Counted from the stretch's first letter, positions 30,795-42,500 are shown. The stretch is 64,000 nucleotides of DNA from Humulus lupulus (GCF_963169125.1 NC_084799.1:65022643-65086642), one strand, 5' to 3'. Translations and numbers: made by a program. Notes: a model not told the origin generated them from the letters alone.

Positions 30795-33399
30795 CTACGA
30801 ATCTCCACCGTGATCTTTCCACTCAGAAATCTTCTCGACGGCATGGTCCCCGAAAGGAGATAGGTCAACGGTGGGGTTAGTCCTCCAAACAGCATGCAAC
30901 ATTTTCCCGATTATGCGATCCTCCACGTTCACAAGCTCAGCCTCAAGCACAGCGATCCTCCCGTTCAGAGTTTGGATGGTAGCCTCCAACTGAATGTTGC
31001 TCTGAGAGGTTGAGGCAGCCCGGGCCAAGGCGGTGTCCCTCTGGCATACCATCTCGGCCAGTTGGCTGGACAAGGCATCCTTCGCAGTCTGGGCCACCGA
31101 AAGGTTCCTCAGCGCCTCCTCAAGCTCGTGTTGCAACCGTTGAGCCGATGAAGAATGGGAGGCAAGCAGCCGATGGTTCAAAATAGAGGCCTGATTGAGG
31201 ACGAAGATATGAAACAAAGCCTTAGGTGTCAGATGATACACCAGAAGTAATATAAAAGGTATTTATGTGGCTATCATAAATTAATAAACCAAATATCGCG
31301 ACAGTTACCTGCAACGAGGCTCGCATATAGGCATTCTCTAGCTCAGCCTCGGGAACATGGTGCAGCGTCCCCCATTCACCCTCAGGGAAGTTTCCTAAGT
31401 GATGGCTCATGGCTTCCCCATATTGGCTCGCCAGGGGATGATCTTCGGGAATAGAAACATGAGCTGAGCCGGGGGAGGCGCGAGTGCTTGTCGAGGCCCG
31501 TTTTGGCAAGGATGGGGACCGAGAAGGCCCTGACCCGTCCACAGTAGTGCGAGGAGCAGAAGAGTGTGGGGTCGTCTCCTGGGGCAAAGAGACGCCTGTG
31601 GATGCCCACCTGGAATGCCCCCTCGGGGGTGAAGGAACCCCATCGAAAGAGGGAATGACAAAATTCCTCCTAGGCATAGGGGGGCAAGGGGCAGGGGCGT
31701 CAAAGGCAAACTCACCGCCAGGCGTTAACGGCGACATCCGAGAGGTAGCACCGCCAGTATGAACGTCATCGGCTACACCCTTAGCCCTGCCAGCAACAGA
31801 GTACAAGCAGGAGTAGTTCTCAGACACCACGGTCTCCTCAACATCCATATGGTCACCCGGGGAATAGACGTAATCCCTATCGGCTGCTTCATCATAATTC
31901 CTTTCATCGTGACCATATACCCACGGACTCTCAAGTACGGGTGCCGCTGGGGGTAAATCAACAGAGTCGGGTGACGCGGGGCGTGGATCCTCAGATTCAA
32001 GGGAAATGGAGCATAAGGTAACTTTCTGGTCCGGGGTCAGCAGCCCACATAAGTGGAGATTGCTCTCCGTGAAAAGGGCGCTGGCTTGTTTGCGTTCCTT
32101 CGGCATAGCCAGGATTTGTATTACCCGGTCATGAGCTGCCCATTTCAGATTAGGACCGACAACCCCTAAGAGACCTGCCATCGAACGAAAGGAAATTACC
32201 ACAGTTACAAGAACTATAAAAAAAGAGGTCGATTAATAAGAGAACTTTCTGGTATATGGGATCAAAGTGATGATAGCCTTACGTGGGGCATTGAAGTTAG
32301 AGTATCGGGTCTGCCCACTATAAGTATAGAAGTAGTCTGACTTCCAAGCCCCCCTATTGGAAATAGATCCCTCCAAGAGGGAACTCCCTTTAAGGGCCGC
32401 GACTTTCTGGAGCTGGTAGAACCCGGGGGCTGATGTATTCTCCCTCAGGGTGAAGAAGTAATGAACCTCACTTATGGAAGGCCCCCTAGAGTACACCTGA
32501 TGGTACAACACATACAAACAGCTGAGCATCACCCAGGAGTTGGGGGACAATTGTAGTGGCGCCAATTCAAAGTAGTCCAGCACTTTGATGAAGAAAGAGT
32601 GGAGTGGCAGAGCTCCACCAGATCGGATTATGGCATCGCTAAATGCCACGAATCCCTTTTGCGGTGCAGACGCGCGTTCCTTGCGCTCTGGTATAACAAA
32701 CTTGAGGTTCAGGGGTAACTTATGGGCTTTCAGCATGTTGCCCAATTTCTTCAGGGTAACGGTAGACCTTCCAACTTCATCAGAAGTGTCCAAAACTCTC
32801 TTCGGCATCTCGGGTACCTGGACAAAGTAAGGCAATTTATGAGCAACCGACTTTCTAAGGGTCCTAGAAGATCCCCCACATGTCCTATGTCTACCAGCTC
32901 TTTGCTTGACCCTAGGGCACAAGGCAGGGGATAGGAGAGGGAACGCGGGCGGCACCATGGAAAGGAACTCCGGCTCAACCAATTCATGTCTACCTCCTTC
33001 AAAGGAGGAATCCACGTAATCGGGAAACTCGTCACGACAGAAGGAAAAGGGCTCGGGGGGCAAGTTTTCTTCTAGGCAAGCAATTTCGGAAAGGCAATCC
33101 TGGAGGGTGGATTGTAACTGGGAAATGTATGTCGCTTGCCGGGGGAAGTGATCAGAACCCGCGTCCCTGGGATGGGATTCTAGCTCCCTCTCTAGACAGT
33201 ACGCCTTATGTCTAAGGTAAGATAGTCTCCTGAGGTAGAGCGCCTGCGCACCCCCGCGGTTAGAAGGTTTAAATGCGTCGACCTCCGAGTCGGAAGAGGA
33301 CAACTCAATAAATTCAACATTAGACGGACCTTCGGGACATCGCCTAGACGCCATGGACAAGCTAAGACTCGAGGGCGTGTACGCATAAGGGCGACTCAA
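30795..33399 (-). CDS. Antisense three-exon gene of the Tat element (PF04195-like protein)
   Basis: Exon 1 is 33399-32283, exon 2 is 32174-31309 and exon 3 is 31190-30795, joined by two GT-AG introns (108 and 118 bp). Exon lengths 1117, 866 and 396 sum to 2379, exactly 793 codons, and the reading frame is kept at both junctions (phase 1, then phase 0). ATG 33399 or the in-frame ATG 33354 (better context, TCCATGG) could start it. Residues about 230-325 (FVAFSDAIIRSGGALPLHSF; FELAPLQLSPNSWVMLSCLY) match my recollection of the 'putative gypsy type transposon' domain PF04195. The middle is acidic and Ser/Pro-rich; exon 3 is a strong coiled coil (LQHELEEALRNL; LEATIQTLNGRIAVLEAEL). Its function is unknown. 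Antisense ORFs here are known in Tat elements. Confidence 0.8.
31191..31308 (-). other. Intron 2 of the antisense gene
   Basis: Donor CAG/GTAACT and acceptor AATCAG/GCC on the minus strand. It is phase 0 and contains in-frame stops, so splicing is needed to reach the coiled-coil exon. Confidence 0.75.
32175..32282 (-). other. Intron 1 of the antisense gene
   Basis: Donor CCCAC/GTAAGG and acceptor GATGGCAG/GTCTC on the minus strand. It is phase 1. It has in-frame stops and a pyrimidine-rich stretch before the acceptor. Confidence 0.78.
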
Positions 33400-33870
33400 T
33401 ATCTACAATACGAGTGTGAGGGTATAAGAAAAGGGCCGGTGTATGGGTACTGGAAAGGCTATGCGAAGAAAATGCTAAACTCTGAAGGTTGAATGTCATG
33501 CAACCATCAATCTTACTCTCGTATAATCAATGCAAAATGAAAGGGAGAAGAGATGAAAGAGACATACCTGCGGGGATACGAAACTGAGGGGACGCAAGGA
33601 CAGACTTACAAAGGAGCAGGAGCAAGATCGTAGGAGCGAGGTAATGCCCAGCTTTGCCACGAAGCTAAAAAGAAAAAAAAATTTAAAACAAAAAGAAAAA
33701 AAGAAGAGAAAGAAAGAAGAATGGAAATAAAAGAAGGGATACCTCAAAAATGCTTCTATTGAGAATAGAACCTTGGAGCTCTTGGAAGAGGCTTAGAGGG
33801 AATACCACTAGGCTAGGCAAGTTTTTGTGTAGAGAAGTGGTTTCAAACCTTGGAGTATTTATAGGGAAAG
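33400..33870 (-). promoter_or_regulatory. Probable promoter and 5' UTR of the antisense gene
   Basis: A minus-strand TATA box CTATAAATA lies at 33856-33864, about 455-500 bp upstream of the candidate start codons. Between them is a long pyrimidine-rich run (about 33663-33735) flanked by TTGAG/GTATCC and TTTTTAG/CTTC, which could be a 5' UTR intron. A sense-strand CTATAAATGG is close by at 33902-33911. No experimental start site can be read from sequence. Confidence 0.55.
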
Positions 33871-34187
33871 TCAATGCTCCCTAGCCCTTGGATCTATTTC
33901 CCTATAAATGGTGGAGATCAAGAGTATGGGTAACCTTGGGATCCGCGATGGAGGATGATTGGTCCTTATGCAATCTTAGGATCTCTCATGGATTCCCTCA
34001 AGTGTTGGGTGACTTTTGTGTTTCTTTGGACACTAAAAAAAGAAACACAACCCCAAGCCTCACCTCATGCTTCTTCAAGAGGCGTTGGAAAAATTGCCAA
34101 GGCAAAATCCCCCAAGATTGGCCGTGCATGTCAAGCAAGAGAAGTGGAGAGAGTCTACAAACACACTTAAAAGTGCACTTATAGACT

Positions 34188-34197
34188 CGGGGGGAAG
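34188..34197 (+). promoter_or_regulatory. Tat element polypurine tract
   Basis: CGGGGGGAAG lies immediately before the 3' LTR start TGTAAATG. Confidence 0.85.
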
Positions 34198-35245
34198 TGT
34201 AAATGTGGGTTTTTTTCCTTGTGAATTCTATTCACAAGTGAAGCTCTATGCTACGAGACATCCTAAAAGGGCATCACATGATGGTGAGGGAGTTGGGGTA
34301 AGAGAGTCACCCTCACTAGGCGAGGGACTTCGGCCACTTGCCGATCCAAACTTCACCCTCGCTATGCGAGGGCCCCTAGCTGGCCATCCGCGTGCGCCCC
34401 ATTCCAGCAGGCATCAAGCCTCGTCCACGCTCGGAGGAAGAGCGTCACCCTCGCTATACGAGGGTGAGGGCTGTGTTGAGGTGTCCGTGCTCCTAGCCTC
34501 GCGACGCCGCACCTCGGAGGAAGAACGTCAGCCTCGCTATGCGAGGGTGAGGGGTGTGTTGAGGTACCCGTGCTCCTAGCCTCATGTCTATGCGATTCGC
34601 ATAGGCTGGCCCTGACCCTCGGCACCTCGACCTCTCAGGACATGCATAGGATGAAGCCTCCTTGGCACAGGCATGAGATCACTTAGGGGAATCTTGTTGA
34701 TATGCCAAACGAACGTGGAACATTGAACGGGAATTGATGAGGACCACCGAGTACGGAACACGTGCGCTGACACAGGGTGTACGGTTATGGAGAGAACAGA
34801 GGCACGACCCTATGATCTGCGTCTGAGGAGTAGTGGCGGTACGGACCTGTACGAAGAGTGGTGAGACCACTTGGACACCCCCGACCATGCACCAGAGCCG
34901 ACAGTACTATGTCCAAGGCCACGACTCTGACACCATCAGGGTAGACACCACTACGCCCTGAGCCACTACTTTATCAGAGTGCCTATGTACGTCCCAGTGG
35001 TCGGGGACTTGTTTGTATCCTGGGCCAATAGAGCCTCCCCTATAAATAGGCTCCAACCCCTCAGGCTAAGGGGTTGGAAAACTGAATGTAAAAACGAGAC
35101 TTATGAAATATATGCTTCTGGTTCTCATGCTTGCCTGAGTTTTCTCCTGTTGTTTAGAGTTCTTTCTATCTAATTCATAGCTTCTTATAGTATAGAGATT
35201 GAAGTTTTCTAACCATCAATCGTTGACGAGTTCTTACCGTCAACA
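34198..35245 (+). mobile_element. Tat element 3' LTR
   Basis: It is nearly identical to the 5' LTR (about eight substitutions) but lacks one 18-bp palindrome unit. Palindromes lie at 34310-34326, 34356-34372, 34448-34464 and 34531-34547. It ends CCGTCAACA, followed by the CCTGT duplication at 35246-35250. Confidence 0.95.
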
Positions 35246-35250
35246 CCTGT

Positions 35251-38126
35251 TATCATTCAGGCCTCGTTCGTTGTTAAAGATAAATATTTTATAACTTTGA
35301 TTTTTTTGTGTCAGCTTGTTAAGTTTCATTTGGAATCATTTTGATAATATGAGTTATCATACTTGTTCGTTTTTATTTCCAAATTTCTCTTTTATACTAA
35401 CTTGAATTTTTCAAAGCTTGATTGCGCTATTTAAACTTTCAAGTACGTCTACTTGTTTCGTTAATTCTCACAATCATTTTGCATGCGTTTTTTGACATAT
35501 AAGTATGATGAGCTTATAACTGCTCGAAACTCATACTTCTTTATTCATAGAAGTGTGATAGGCTTAGAATACTACTTAATATTTTGTTGCACAAAAAATT
35601 AATAATATTTTGCCTTTTATGCTAAGTTATCAAAAAGTCTGAGACAACTTTTTTAAAAGATGTATAGATTTTCTCCGAGCTCGTGGTGTGGTTATATCCA
35701 ACAGCTATATGCCCCCCAAGTAACCAAGTTATAAGTCTTGGACTGTTTTTACCTCAGGTTCGGGGTGGTTATATAATGCATAATTCGAACTTATCCTCTT
35801 TCATGATTGTAATCAGGATTCGAGGTTATATTATTTTCTGATAATGATTAGAATTTGAAGTTGTCCTCTTTCATGATTATAATAAGGATTCGAGGTTATC
35901 TTCTTTTCTGATCATGATCACTTTGTGAAGTAATATTTTTATTAACTAAATGACAATTGATCTCTTTAGAAAGAGATGTTAACAACCAAATCTGGGAGAC
36001 TGCTTTATGAAGCATTCTTTAATAGTGATCCCTCTAAGAAGCAATCTTTGTTCATACCCCTAGCTGGTTTGGTTATACTGGGTATGCGACAAGAATATCC
36101 CCTTAAGGCCTATCTTCAGGGTTTGACTCATGAGTTGATCTCTGAGGAGCATCTCCATTTATTCTCCTAACATCTTGGGGCCCACTATTTTCTTGTCTCC
36201 TTGATAGGATATTAGCTCAGTAAATGCTGAGCTTGAGAAAGGTATTGGATTGGAGATGAAATGATGAAGAGATAACGCTAACATAGTTTTTAAAGAGAGT
36301 TTACATGCTTTGACATTTTTTACTCCTGTTTGCACCTTAAAAGTAACCTTAGGCAAACAGGTCATTCCTTGCCCCTTGCTCCATTAGTCTGTTAGAACGT
36401 GTTTGCATAGGTAAACGAATAGAGTCTTGGTTATGACACGTATAATTTTTTAAGTCTGTTAGTTCCTTACTAAGATACATGAGTGAGCAGACTTCTTTTG
36501 TGGTTGTCAAGCAGGGTATGTCTTCATGCCATAAGTGAGTAGGATTATTCTATGTTTCTGTTCAATCTCTGTGTACAACGAACATATCAAAATATGTTTT
36601 GTTAGCATTTATGAAGGCTTTTGAACGACCATACTTTTTATGGTAACTTTGAGGAGTACCAATCATATTTTTACTTTCATGTTCGCTATGTACAATGCAC
36701 TATGGGCGAACAGGTTCTTCTTTCTACAATACACCATGGGTGAACATGTTCTTCTTTGTACAATGTACTGTGGGTGAAAATGTTCTTCTTTAAATGATTC
36801 ACTATACGGGAACAGGTCAAAATATGTTCCAATTTTTTTGAGTGTCCTGTTCGTTTTTCATAAGGCAGCCTAATGCACTATAAATGAACATGCTCCTTTG
36901 ATTATTCTTTGGACTATGTTCGTTCCATATGTCAACATAAGCGAGAACAACCTTGCTTTCCACAGAAGTTGAATGTCTTCGAGCTTGGAAACTTTCGAGC
37001 TCTCTTCATAAGCTTTTAATCCATCCATCCAAAGTTGACCTCGAAATGGTTCGAGCATAATCATTCGAGTTGTATTCCTTTCTTCCTTTTCACCCCATGT
37101 AAATTTGCATGGGTGAACAAGTTTCATTAAAGGGTTAAGTTGAGCTAGCAAATCTTTCGGGAAAACAGATCTAACCATCTTTGCACAATTTGAACTGTCC
37201 ATTGAGTGTGTAAACATGCCTTTGTGGAGACCTCAAAATGACCCCGAGCCTAATCTTCCTTTCTTGTTCGTGTAGCATGAGCTTTTATTAGAGGACAAGT
37301 TCTTGAACACTAAGTCATCTCAAATAGGTGCATATGTCATCTTGAAAACCTGGGAATTTCTTGTCTACTCATTTTACTCAAATTTAGTTAAAAACATGAA
37401 TTTCTATGTTATACTTTCAACTCGGATGATTATTGTCTTAGAGACAAACCTTGTCCACAACTCGGTTGTACACTAAGGTTTAGTTCGGAGATGAACTTCA
37501 TTAATGGCTCGAATGTCTTGTGTGGAGTGATGATCAGATCAGGTATGAGTATCGGATATTGCTTTGATAACTTGTGTAAAGGGGTGATCAACTCGGATGA
37601 CTTATATGGGTCAACTCAAATGGTGTATATGGGTCAACTCGAAAATAAATTATGTTTATGGCTTGAATGTCTCTGATTTCAAAATTGGCACCAATGATTT
37701 TGAGTTGTTAGTAAGATCCCTTTGTTTTTTATGCTCTATTCACTCCTATTAATTTTAAAGATTCATAAACAAACATAATCTCTTTGCTATGAGAGCTTGA
37801 GTTTGAACCTAGGTTCCATGAAGCTTGTAGTTGATGTCATTGATAGCTCACATATGTCATTTTGGAATTGACTGTGATAAGAGGTAAACTGGATTCTTGT
37901 ACATAAACGTGAGAACAGGATTCATGTACATAGGCGTGGAAACATGATTCTTGTACATAGACATGAGAACCAGATTCTTGTACATAGGCATGAGAACATG
38001 ATTCTCTTGGGAGTGAGAATAGACTCGTATGAATTCAAATCTTGTTAATAGTCTTCCTTTTAAATCCTGGCCCGTCCTTGAAGGAATTGTGTTAGCCCCT
38101 AATGTATACACCTAGGCGAATAAATT
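35251..38126 (-). mobile_element. Internal region of the large non-coding gypsy-type element, part 2
   Basis: It continues the sequence interrupted at 26303, with the same GAACA-rich character (for example 36600-36850) and no recognisable gag or pol domain. It includes ACTTGGGGGGC on the minus strand (35711-35721), imperfect repeats near 35760-35940 and 36690-36800, and a clean 27-bp tandem repeat at 37892-37999. The minus-strand open stretch 36870-37217 (115 codons) has no family I recognise. It ends at the chromovirus LTR. Confidence 0.55.
37892..37999 (-). repeat. Tandem repeat, 27-bp unit, 4 copies
   Basis: The unit is close to GATTCTTGTACATAGGCATG plus AGAACAT; starts are at 37892, 37919, 37946 and 37973. 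The unit length is a multiple of three. It lies in a minus-strand open frame (37857-38111), where it reads as nine-residue repeats around MYKN. Confidence 0.85.
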
Positions 38127-40238
38127 TGTAGCGTCCCGAAATTTTTCTTAGTTAGCTAGATAGTAGTAGTTGTAGTATTTTAGATTCCATGGATTTTGGT
38201 TCAAACAAGAACTTAGTTGGAAACTCCTAGCAATAGTTATGGATTTTATAAGTTTAACCCATAGTTTAAGAATATTAATTATAACATAAGGTTTGATTAA
38301 TATTGCTGGTTATTAATATGATAATTATTATAACCTAAGGTTTAGATAGAGCCAATAAGAATATGACACTTGTCATTAGCATGGTTATTCCTAAGGTTTA
38401 GATAGAGCCAATATGATTATGACACTTGTCATATGCATGATTATTAAGGAATTATTATTTTAATGATAAAATAAGGGAAATATAAGACTTAGTCTTCACC
38501 AAAATCTGTTAGGAGCATGACATTTGTCACGATTTTATTTAATTGTGGATTAGGTTGTTATTTAGATTATTAAATAGATTTTCCCGTAACTTTATGGCAC
38601 TGTAACTTCTGACCTATTTTTGACCCAGTTATGTTATGAATTTTGAAAAATAGTATTTCTCGAAAGTTGTAGATAATTTAATTAGATTTCTAACGGTATA
38701 AATATGGTCTAAATCTGAGTCCTACATCTCCAGTAATGTTAATTTAACTATAGGTAATTTTAGAGTTACGAGATTTAGGAAGTTAGAAGTTAGGATTCTA
38801 TTATTTTTATTTATTTATTTTTATTCTTAAAAACCAACTTTGACTCCTTATACCGACCTCTGATAGTTTTGACCGAGTCTTTAGCCTCTGATTGATGAAT
38901 ATTCAAATATCTTCAATAAAATTCATTATTTTTATTCAAGCCAAAAAGAAGATTTTTATTCCTAGAACTCTATAAATAGGACTTAGGACCCAGCCCTTTC
39001 ACTTACTCTTTAGCTGTGATCAGACTCCAAGGTGCCAGTGAGACCATAAGAGTGATAGACACTTGGTTTGGGAAAAAACTTTTCTATTCTTAAGCTTTAT
39101 AAAACACTTTGGGAAGTGAGGTTAGAGTGTTTCGGTATTAGAGTTAGACTAATCCATAAGGTCAACTGAGGTACCCTTATTCTTAAGTTTCATTCTGTTT
39201 GATTCCTTAGTTTCTTTAGTTTTCATTCAGGTTCTAACTTTTGTTATGGTTTTGTGGTTAGGATTTTAAGTTCTTTGAACTTAAGGTGTCTTTTCGGTAA
39301 GTTTCCTCTTGGTGGTTTAGTTCCATTCCTTTCATCTCTGTCCTTTAGAAATACTCACTATTTTTATTGTTGGTTTTAGGAGTGTTCAAAGTTCCACATT
39401 TGTTCTCAATTATCCCGGTGTTGGTAAGGAAAATTAGATAGTTTAGTATTATGATCTAGTTTATGTAATGTATGATATAGTTTATTTTTGTATGACCTAA
39501 CATCTCAAGTACAATAAAGGGGTAAGTTTGTCTGGACCTAAGGTGTCTAATGATGTATGACGGACTATGTCCGGTATGCTGGGTTGCCAAAACTTTATGA
39601 CGGACCTATGTCCGGTGTATGACACACTTTTGTCCGGGGCTTAATTGTCACCCCTGTATAAGCACTTATATTTTTATTATATCTGATTTGTTTTTTTTAT
39701 TTATGATTTTGATATATGACCTATAGTTATGATTTATGACCTATGATTTATGATCTATGACTTATGACTTAGAGTATGATTTATGATTTATGGCTTAGAT
39801 TATGATTTAGAATTATGACTTAAGATATGATATGATCTAGATGTTGTGTTTGTATGACTTTGGTGAATATATGTTATGTTTGATTATATGACTAACCTTT
39901 GTGTGTATTTTCCTCACTGGGCTTATAAGCTCACTCCTTATGATGTTGTTATTTCAGGAAATTAAGGATAGAAAGGTCGGTGGCGAGTAGGACCTAAGAA
40001 CTTCGTGATGTATTCGTTGGGGACCATATAGTCGAGCAAGATCAAGCGGGCCAAATTTTTATTTTTTTAAAGTTTGTTTAATTTAAATGTTGATCATTTT
40101 TATGTTAAAGACAAGTATTTTATTTTTATAAAACCATGGATTATTTATTTTTAAGTTTTTATTAAATAAAAGAGCAATATTTACGATTATGACCCAACGT
40201 TGTGTTCTCGGTAATCTATGAGAAATTAAGGTGTTATA
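38127..40238 (+). mobile_element. Chromovirus 5' LTR
   Basis: It starts TGTAGCGTCCCG and ends GGTGTTATA (last CA mutated to TA). TATAAATA is at 38971-38978. Between 39700 and 39840 it has short repeats of TATGACCTATGATTTATG type. Against the 3' LTR I count roughly 70 substitutions plus small indels, with none in 39141-39739. Confidence 0.9.
39549..39630. repeat. GGAC..GTCC motif, repeated
   Basis: CGGACTATGTCCGG, CGGACCTATGTCCGG and TTTTGTCCGGGG occur in turn. The first two are near-palindromes. The same array is at about 52198-52280 in the 3' LTR. It lies downstream of the TATA box, in the R/U5 part. Confidence 0.8.
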
Positions 40239-40240
40239 GG

Positions 40241-40252
40241 TGGTATCAGAGC
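40241..40252 (+). promoter_or_regulatory. Chromovirus primer-binding site
   Basis: TGGTATCAGAGC begins two bases after the LTR end. It is the standard initiator-methionine tRNA type PBS. Confidence 0.9.
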
Positions 40253-40975
40253 CCAGGGCTATATTGGTCCTGAACGTTCCCACGAAATACACGCAATAGC
40301 TACAAAGGACCTACTCGTTACCAAGTAAGTATATACATTGTTTTCCAAATATGTTTGTATTGTTTTTCTTGTGTTATTTTCAGAAATTAGCCCATGGACA
40401 GAGTTTAAAGCTATAAGAAAAATACCAAACCCTGAGTATGATGATGGATCCGGTGTGGAAGATTAGACGCATATAAGAACACATCGTTAAATTTTATTAT
40501 ATGTTGTTAGTTGTTTTGTTTTACATGTTATTTTCTTTTATTATTGTTTCATTGTTTAGTAAGTGTTAAGAAAATTTTGGATTCAATTGAAAGTATAAAG
40601 TTTAAATTCCTCTCTTATGGGTTAGCCCATTTGTGAATGCCCATTTTCTTTGCATTATTAGATTGGATCCAATTTCAAATAAATAACAACTAATAAAGCA
40701 AGGGTTCAAATTCCTATCTTTTGGGTCCAAGTGGAAGTTAGGGGGCCTTAGTAGTGGGTACGATATACTGAACCCAGCCCTCCTCCATGGAAGATTCAAT
40801 TGTTAAGGCCCATTTACCCGAGTTGGACTTAATTATAATAGGATAGTTTTTATAGATAGATGGGTCTAATAGACAATAATGCAATAGGCTTAGTTGTACC
40901 CTCTTTTGTTTTGTTTGTCTTAGTTTTTCAATTCTTTTCTCTTTTGGGGAAGCAGAGAAGACACATGGAGCAGGA
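40253..40975 (+). other. Chromovirus 5' leader
   Basis: About 700 bp between the PBS and gag. No coding domain is seen, and short open frames on either strand look accidental. Confidence 0.6.
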
Positions 40976-42055
40976 ACCATGAAGATCTAAAAGACTAAAT
41001 GGCCAAGGTAGAAGCCAAGGCAGGGGCCGAGGTCAAGGGAGGGGGCGAGGAAGAAGAGTAGCCGCCACCCCTACCTATGAAGAATTCCTAGCAGCCCAGG
41101 AGTGCCAGAGGCACCCGATGTAGTGGAGGATCTGGTAGCTACTGCTATTCGAGAAAATTTGGAAAGAGAGAATGCCCGTCTTAGGACATAGCTAAGGAGA
41201 AGGGAATAAGGGTTTCAAATAAACTCAGGGCAACAACAACAAGTGGCGCAGCAAGTCATTCCTCTAGCACAATTGCTACAGCTGGCAGAACCTCACTACG
41301 AGGCAGTGAATGAACGCTTTAGGAAGTAGCAACCACCGAACTTCAATGGCGGGTCAGACCCAATAGAAGTAGAAGAATGGCTTCGATCGGTGGAGTCCAT
41401 ACTAGAACACATGCGATTGGGGAACGAGGACCTAGTCTCATGCACTTCGAGTTTACTAAAGAAAGATGCCCGCATCTGGTGGGATATAGTGAAACAGACT
41501 AGAGATGTGAACGTTATGACTTGGGATGAGTTTATCCAAGTGTTCTACAAGAAATACTATAGTCTTGCGATTCTAGCCACAAGGGTGGACGAATTCATCG
41601 CGCTTGCTCAAGGGAATTCATCTGTGACAGAGTATGCCAGGAAGTTTGATAGGCTGGCTAAGTTTGCAGCAGAAATGGTACCCACTGAGACGCTAAGAAT
41701 TCAAAGATTCGTGAAGGGACTGAAACCTATGATAGCCCGTGATGTGAAGTTGATTCGGGGAATAACCAATTTTGCAGAAACATTAGAGGTAGCCTTGGAA
41801 GCTGAGCAGGCTGAAGAAAGGATTTGGAAAGAAGGCGCGGCCAAAAGGGACGCCAAAAGGAATAACAATGACCAGAATGACCACAAACAAAAACATGACG
41901 GTGGTCAAAATCAAAAAGCCGATAAAAAGAATAAGACTGCGTCAGAAAGTAATGGGAATAAAAAGCCCTGTGTTGAATATCCCCAGTGCTCTATCTACAA
42001 GAGGAAGCATTCAGGAGAATGCAGATATAAGACAAAAGGTTGTTACAACTGCAGG
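40976..42055 (+). pseudogene. Chromovirus gag
   Basis: The N-terminal part (from about 40978) is a broken Arg/Gly-rich stretch with stops. The open frame 41390-42064 holds the retrotransposon gag core: RIWWDIVKQT, MTWDEFIQVFYKKYY, EYARKFDRLAKFA and RIQRFVKGLKP. A Lys/Asn-rich linker follows, then a Cys-rich end where the zinc knuckle C-x2-C-G begins (GCYNC) but is cut off. The next bases belong to RT, so gag is fused to pol by a deletion. The product would form the virus-like particle. Confidence 0.85.
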
Positions 42056-42500
42056 AGCTTTTAGACAAGGGTTTCATCCGACCGAGCTATTCGCCTTGGG
42101 GAGCACCAGTGCTTTTTGTCAAAAAGAAGGACGGGAGTATGAGGATGTGCATCAACTATCGAGAACTTAATAAAGTGACGATCAAGAACAAATACCCTTT
42201 ACCTCGAATAGACGATCTTTTTATCAACGAAAATGATCTACATTATTCTCGAAGATAGATTTCAGGTCAAGGTATCATCAGCTAAGAGTACGAAAAGAAG
42301 ATATCCCAAAGACGAATTTTCAGACTAGATATGGACACTACGAGTTTCTGGTAATGTCTTTTGGCTTAACAAATGCACCAGCAGCGTTCATGGATCTTTT
42401 GAACCATGTATTTAAGGACTACCTGGATAAGTTCGTTGTGGTGTTTATAGACGACATATTGATGTTCTCAAAAACAAAAGCTTAGCATGAAGAGCACCTG
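42045..42500 (+). pseudogene. Chromovirus reverse transcriptase
   Basis: It starts in mid-domain with [27 protein letters not shown] and [12 protein letters not shown], then LPRIDDL. After a frame break it reads [20 protein letters not shown] and the catalytic [10 protein letters not shown] (FIDD at 42444-42455). The protease and the N-terminal RT segment are missing. At least one frameshift (near 42240) and a stop (42484) inactivate it. Confidence 0.85.

Larger units (their letters stand above)
26309..35245 (+). mobile_element. Complete Tat-lineage gypsy element without pol (about 8.9 kb)
   Basis: Two LTRs (26309-27375 and 34198-35245) flank a PBS, a sense gag-protease region, a non-coding stretch, an antisense spliced gene and a PPT. 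Matching CCTGT duplications bound it. There is no RT, RNase H or integrase, so it can move only if a relative supplies them. The LTRs differ by about eight substitutions and one 18-bp unit, indicating a recent insertion. An antisense ORF upstream of the 3' LTR is a known trait of Tat-lineage elements and supports the lineage call. Confidence 0.92.

Noticed and set aside
36870..37217. 115-codon minus-strand frame considered as a captured host gene
   Set aside because: No recognisable family, no introns or start context that I can support, and it lies in an AT-rich decayed element; left as unexplained.
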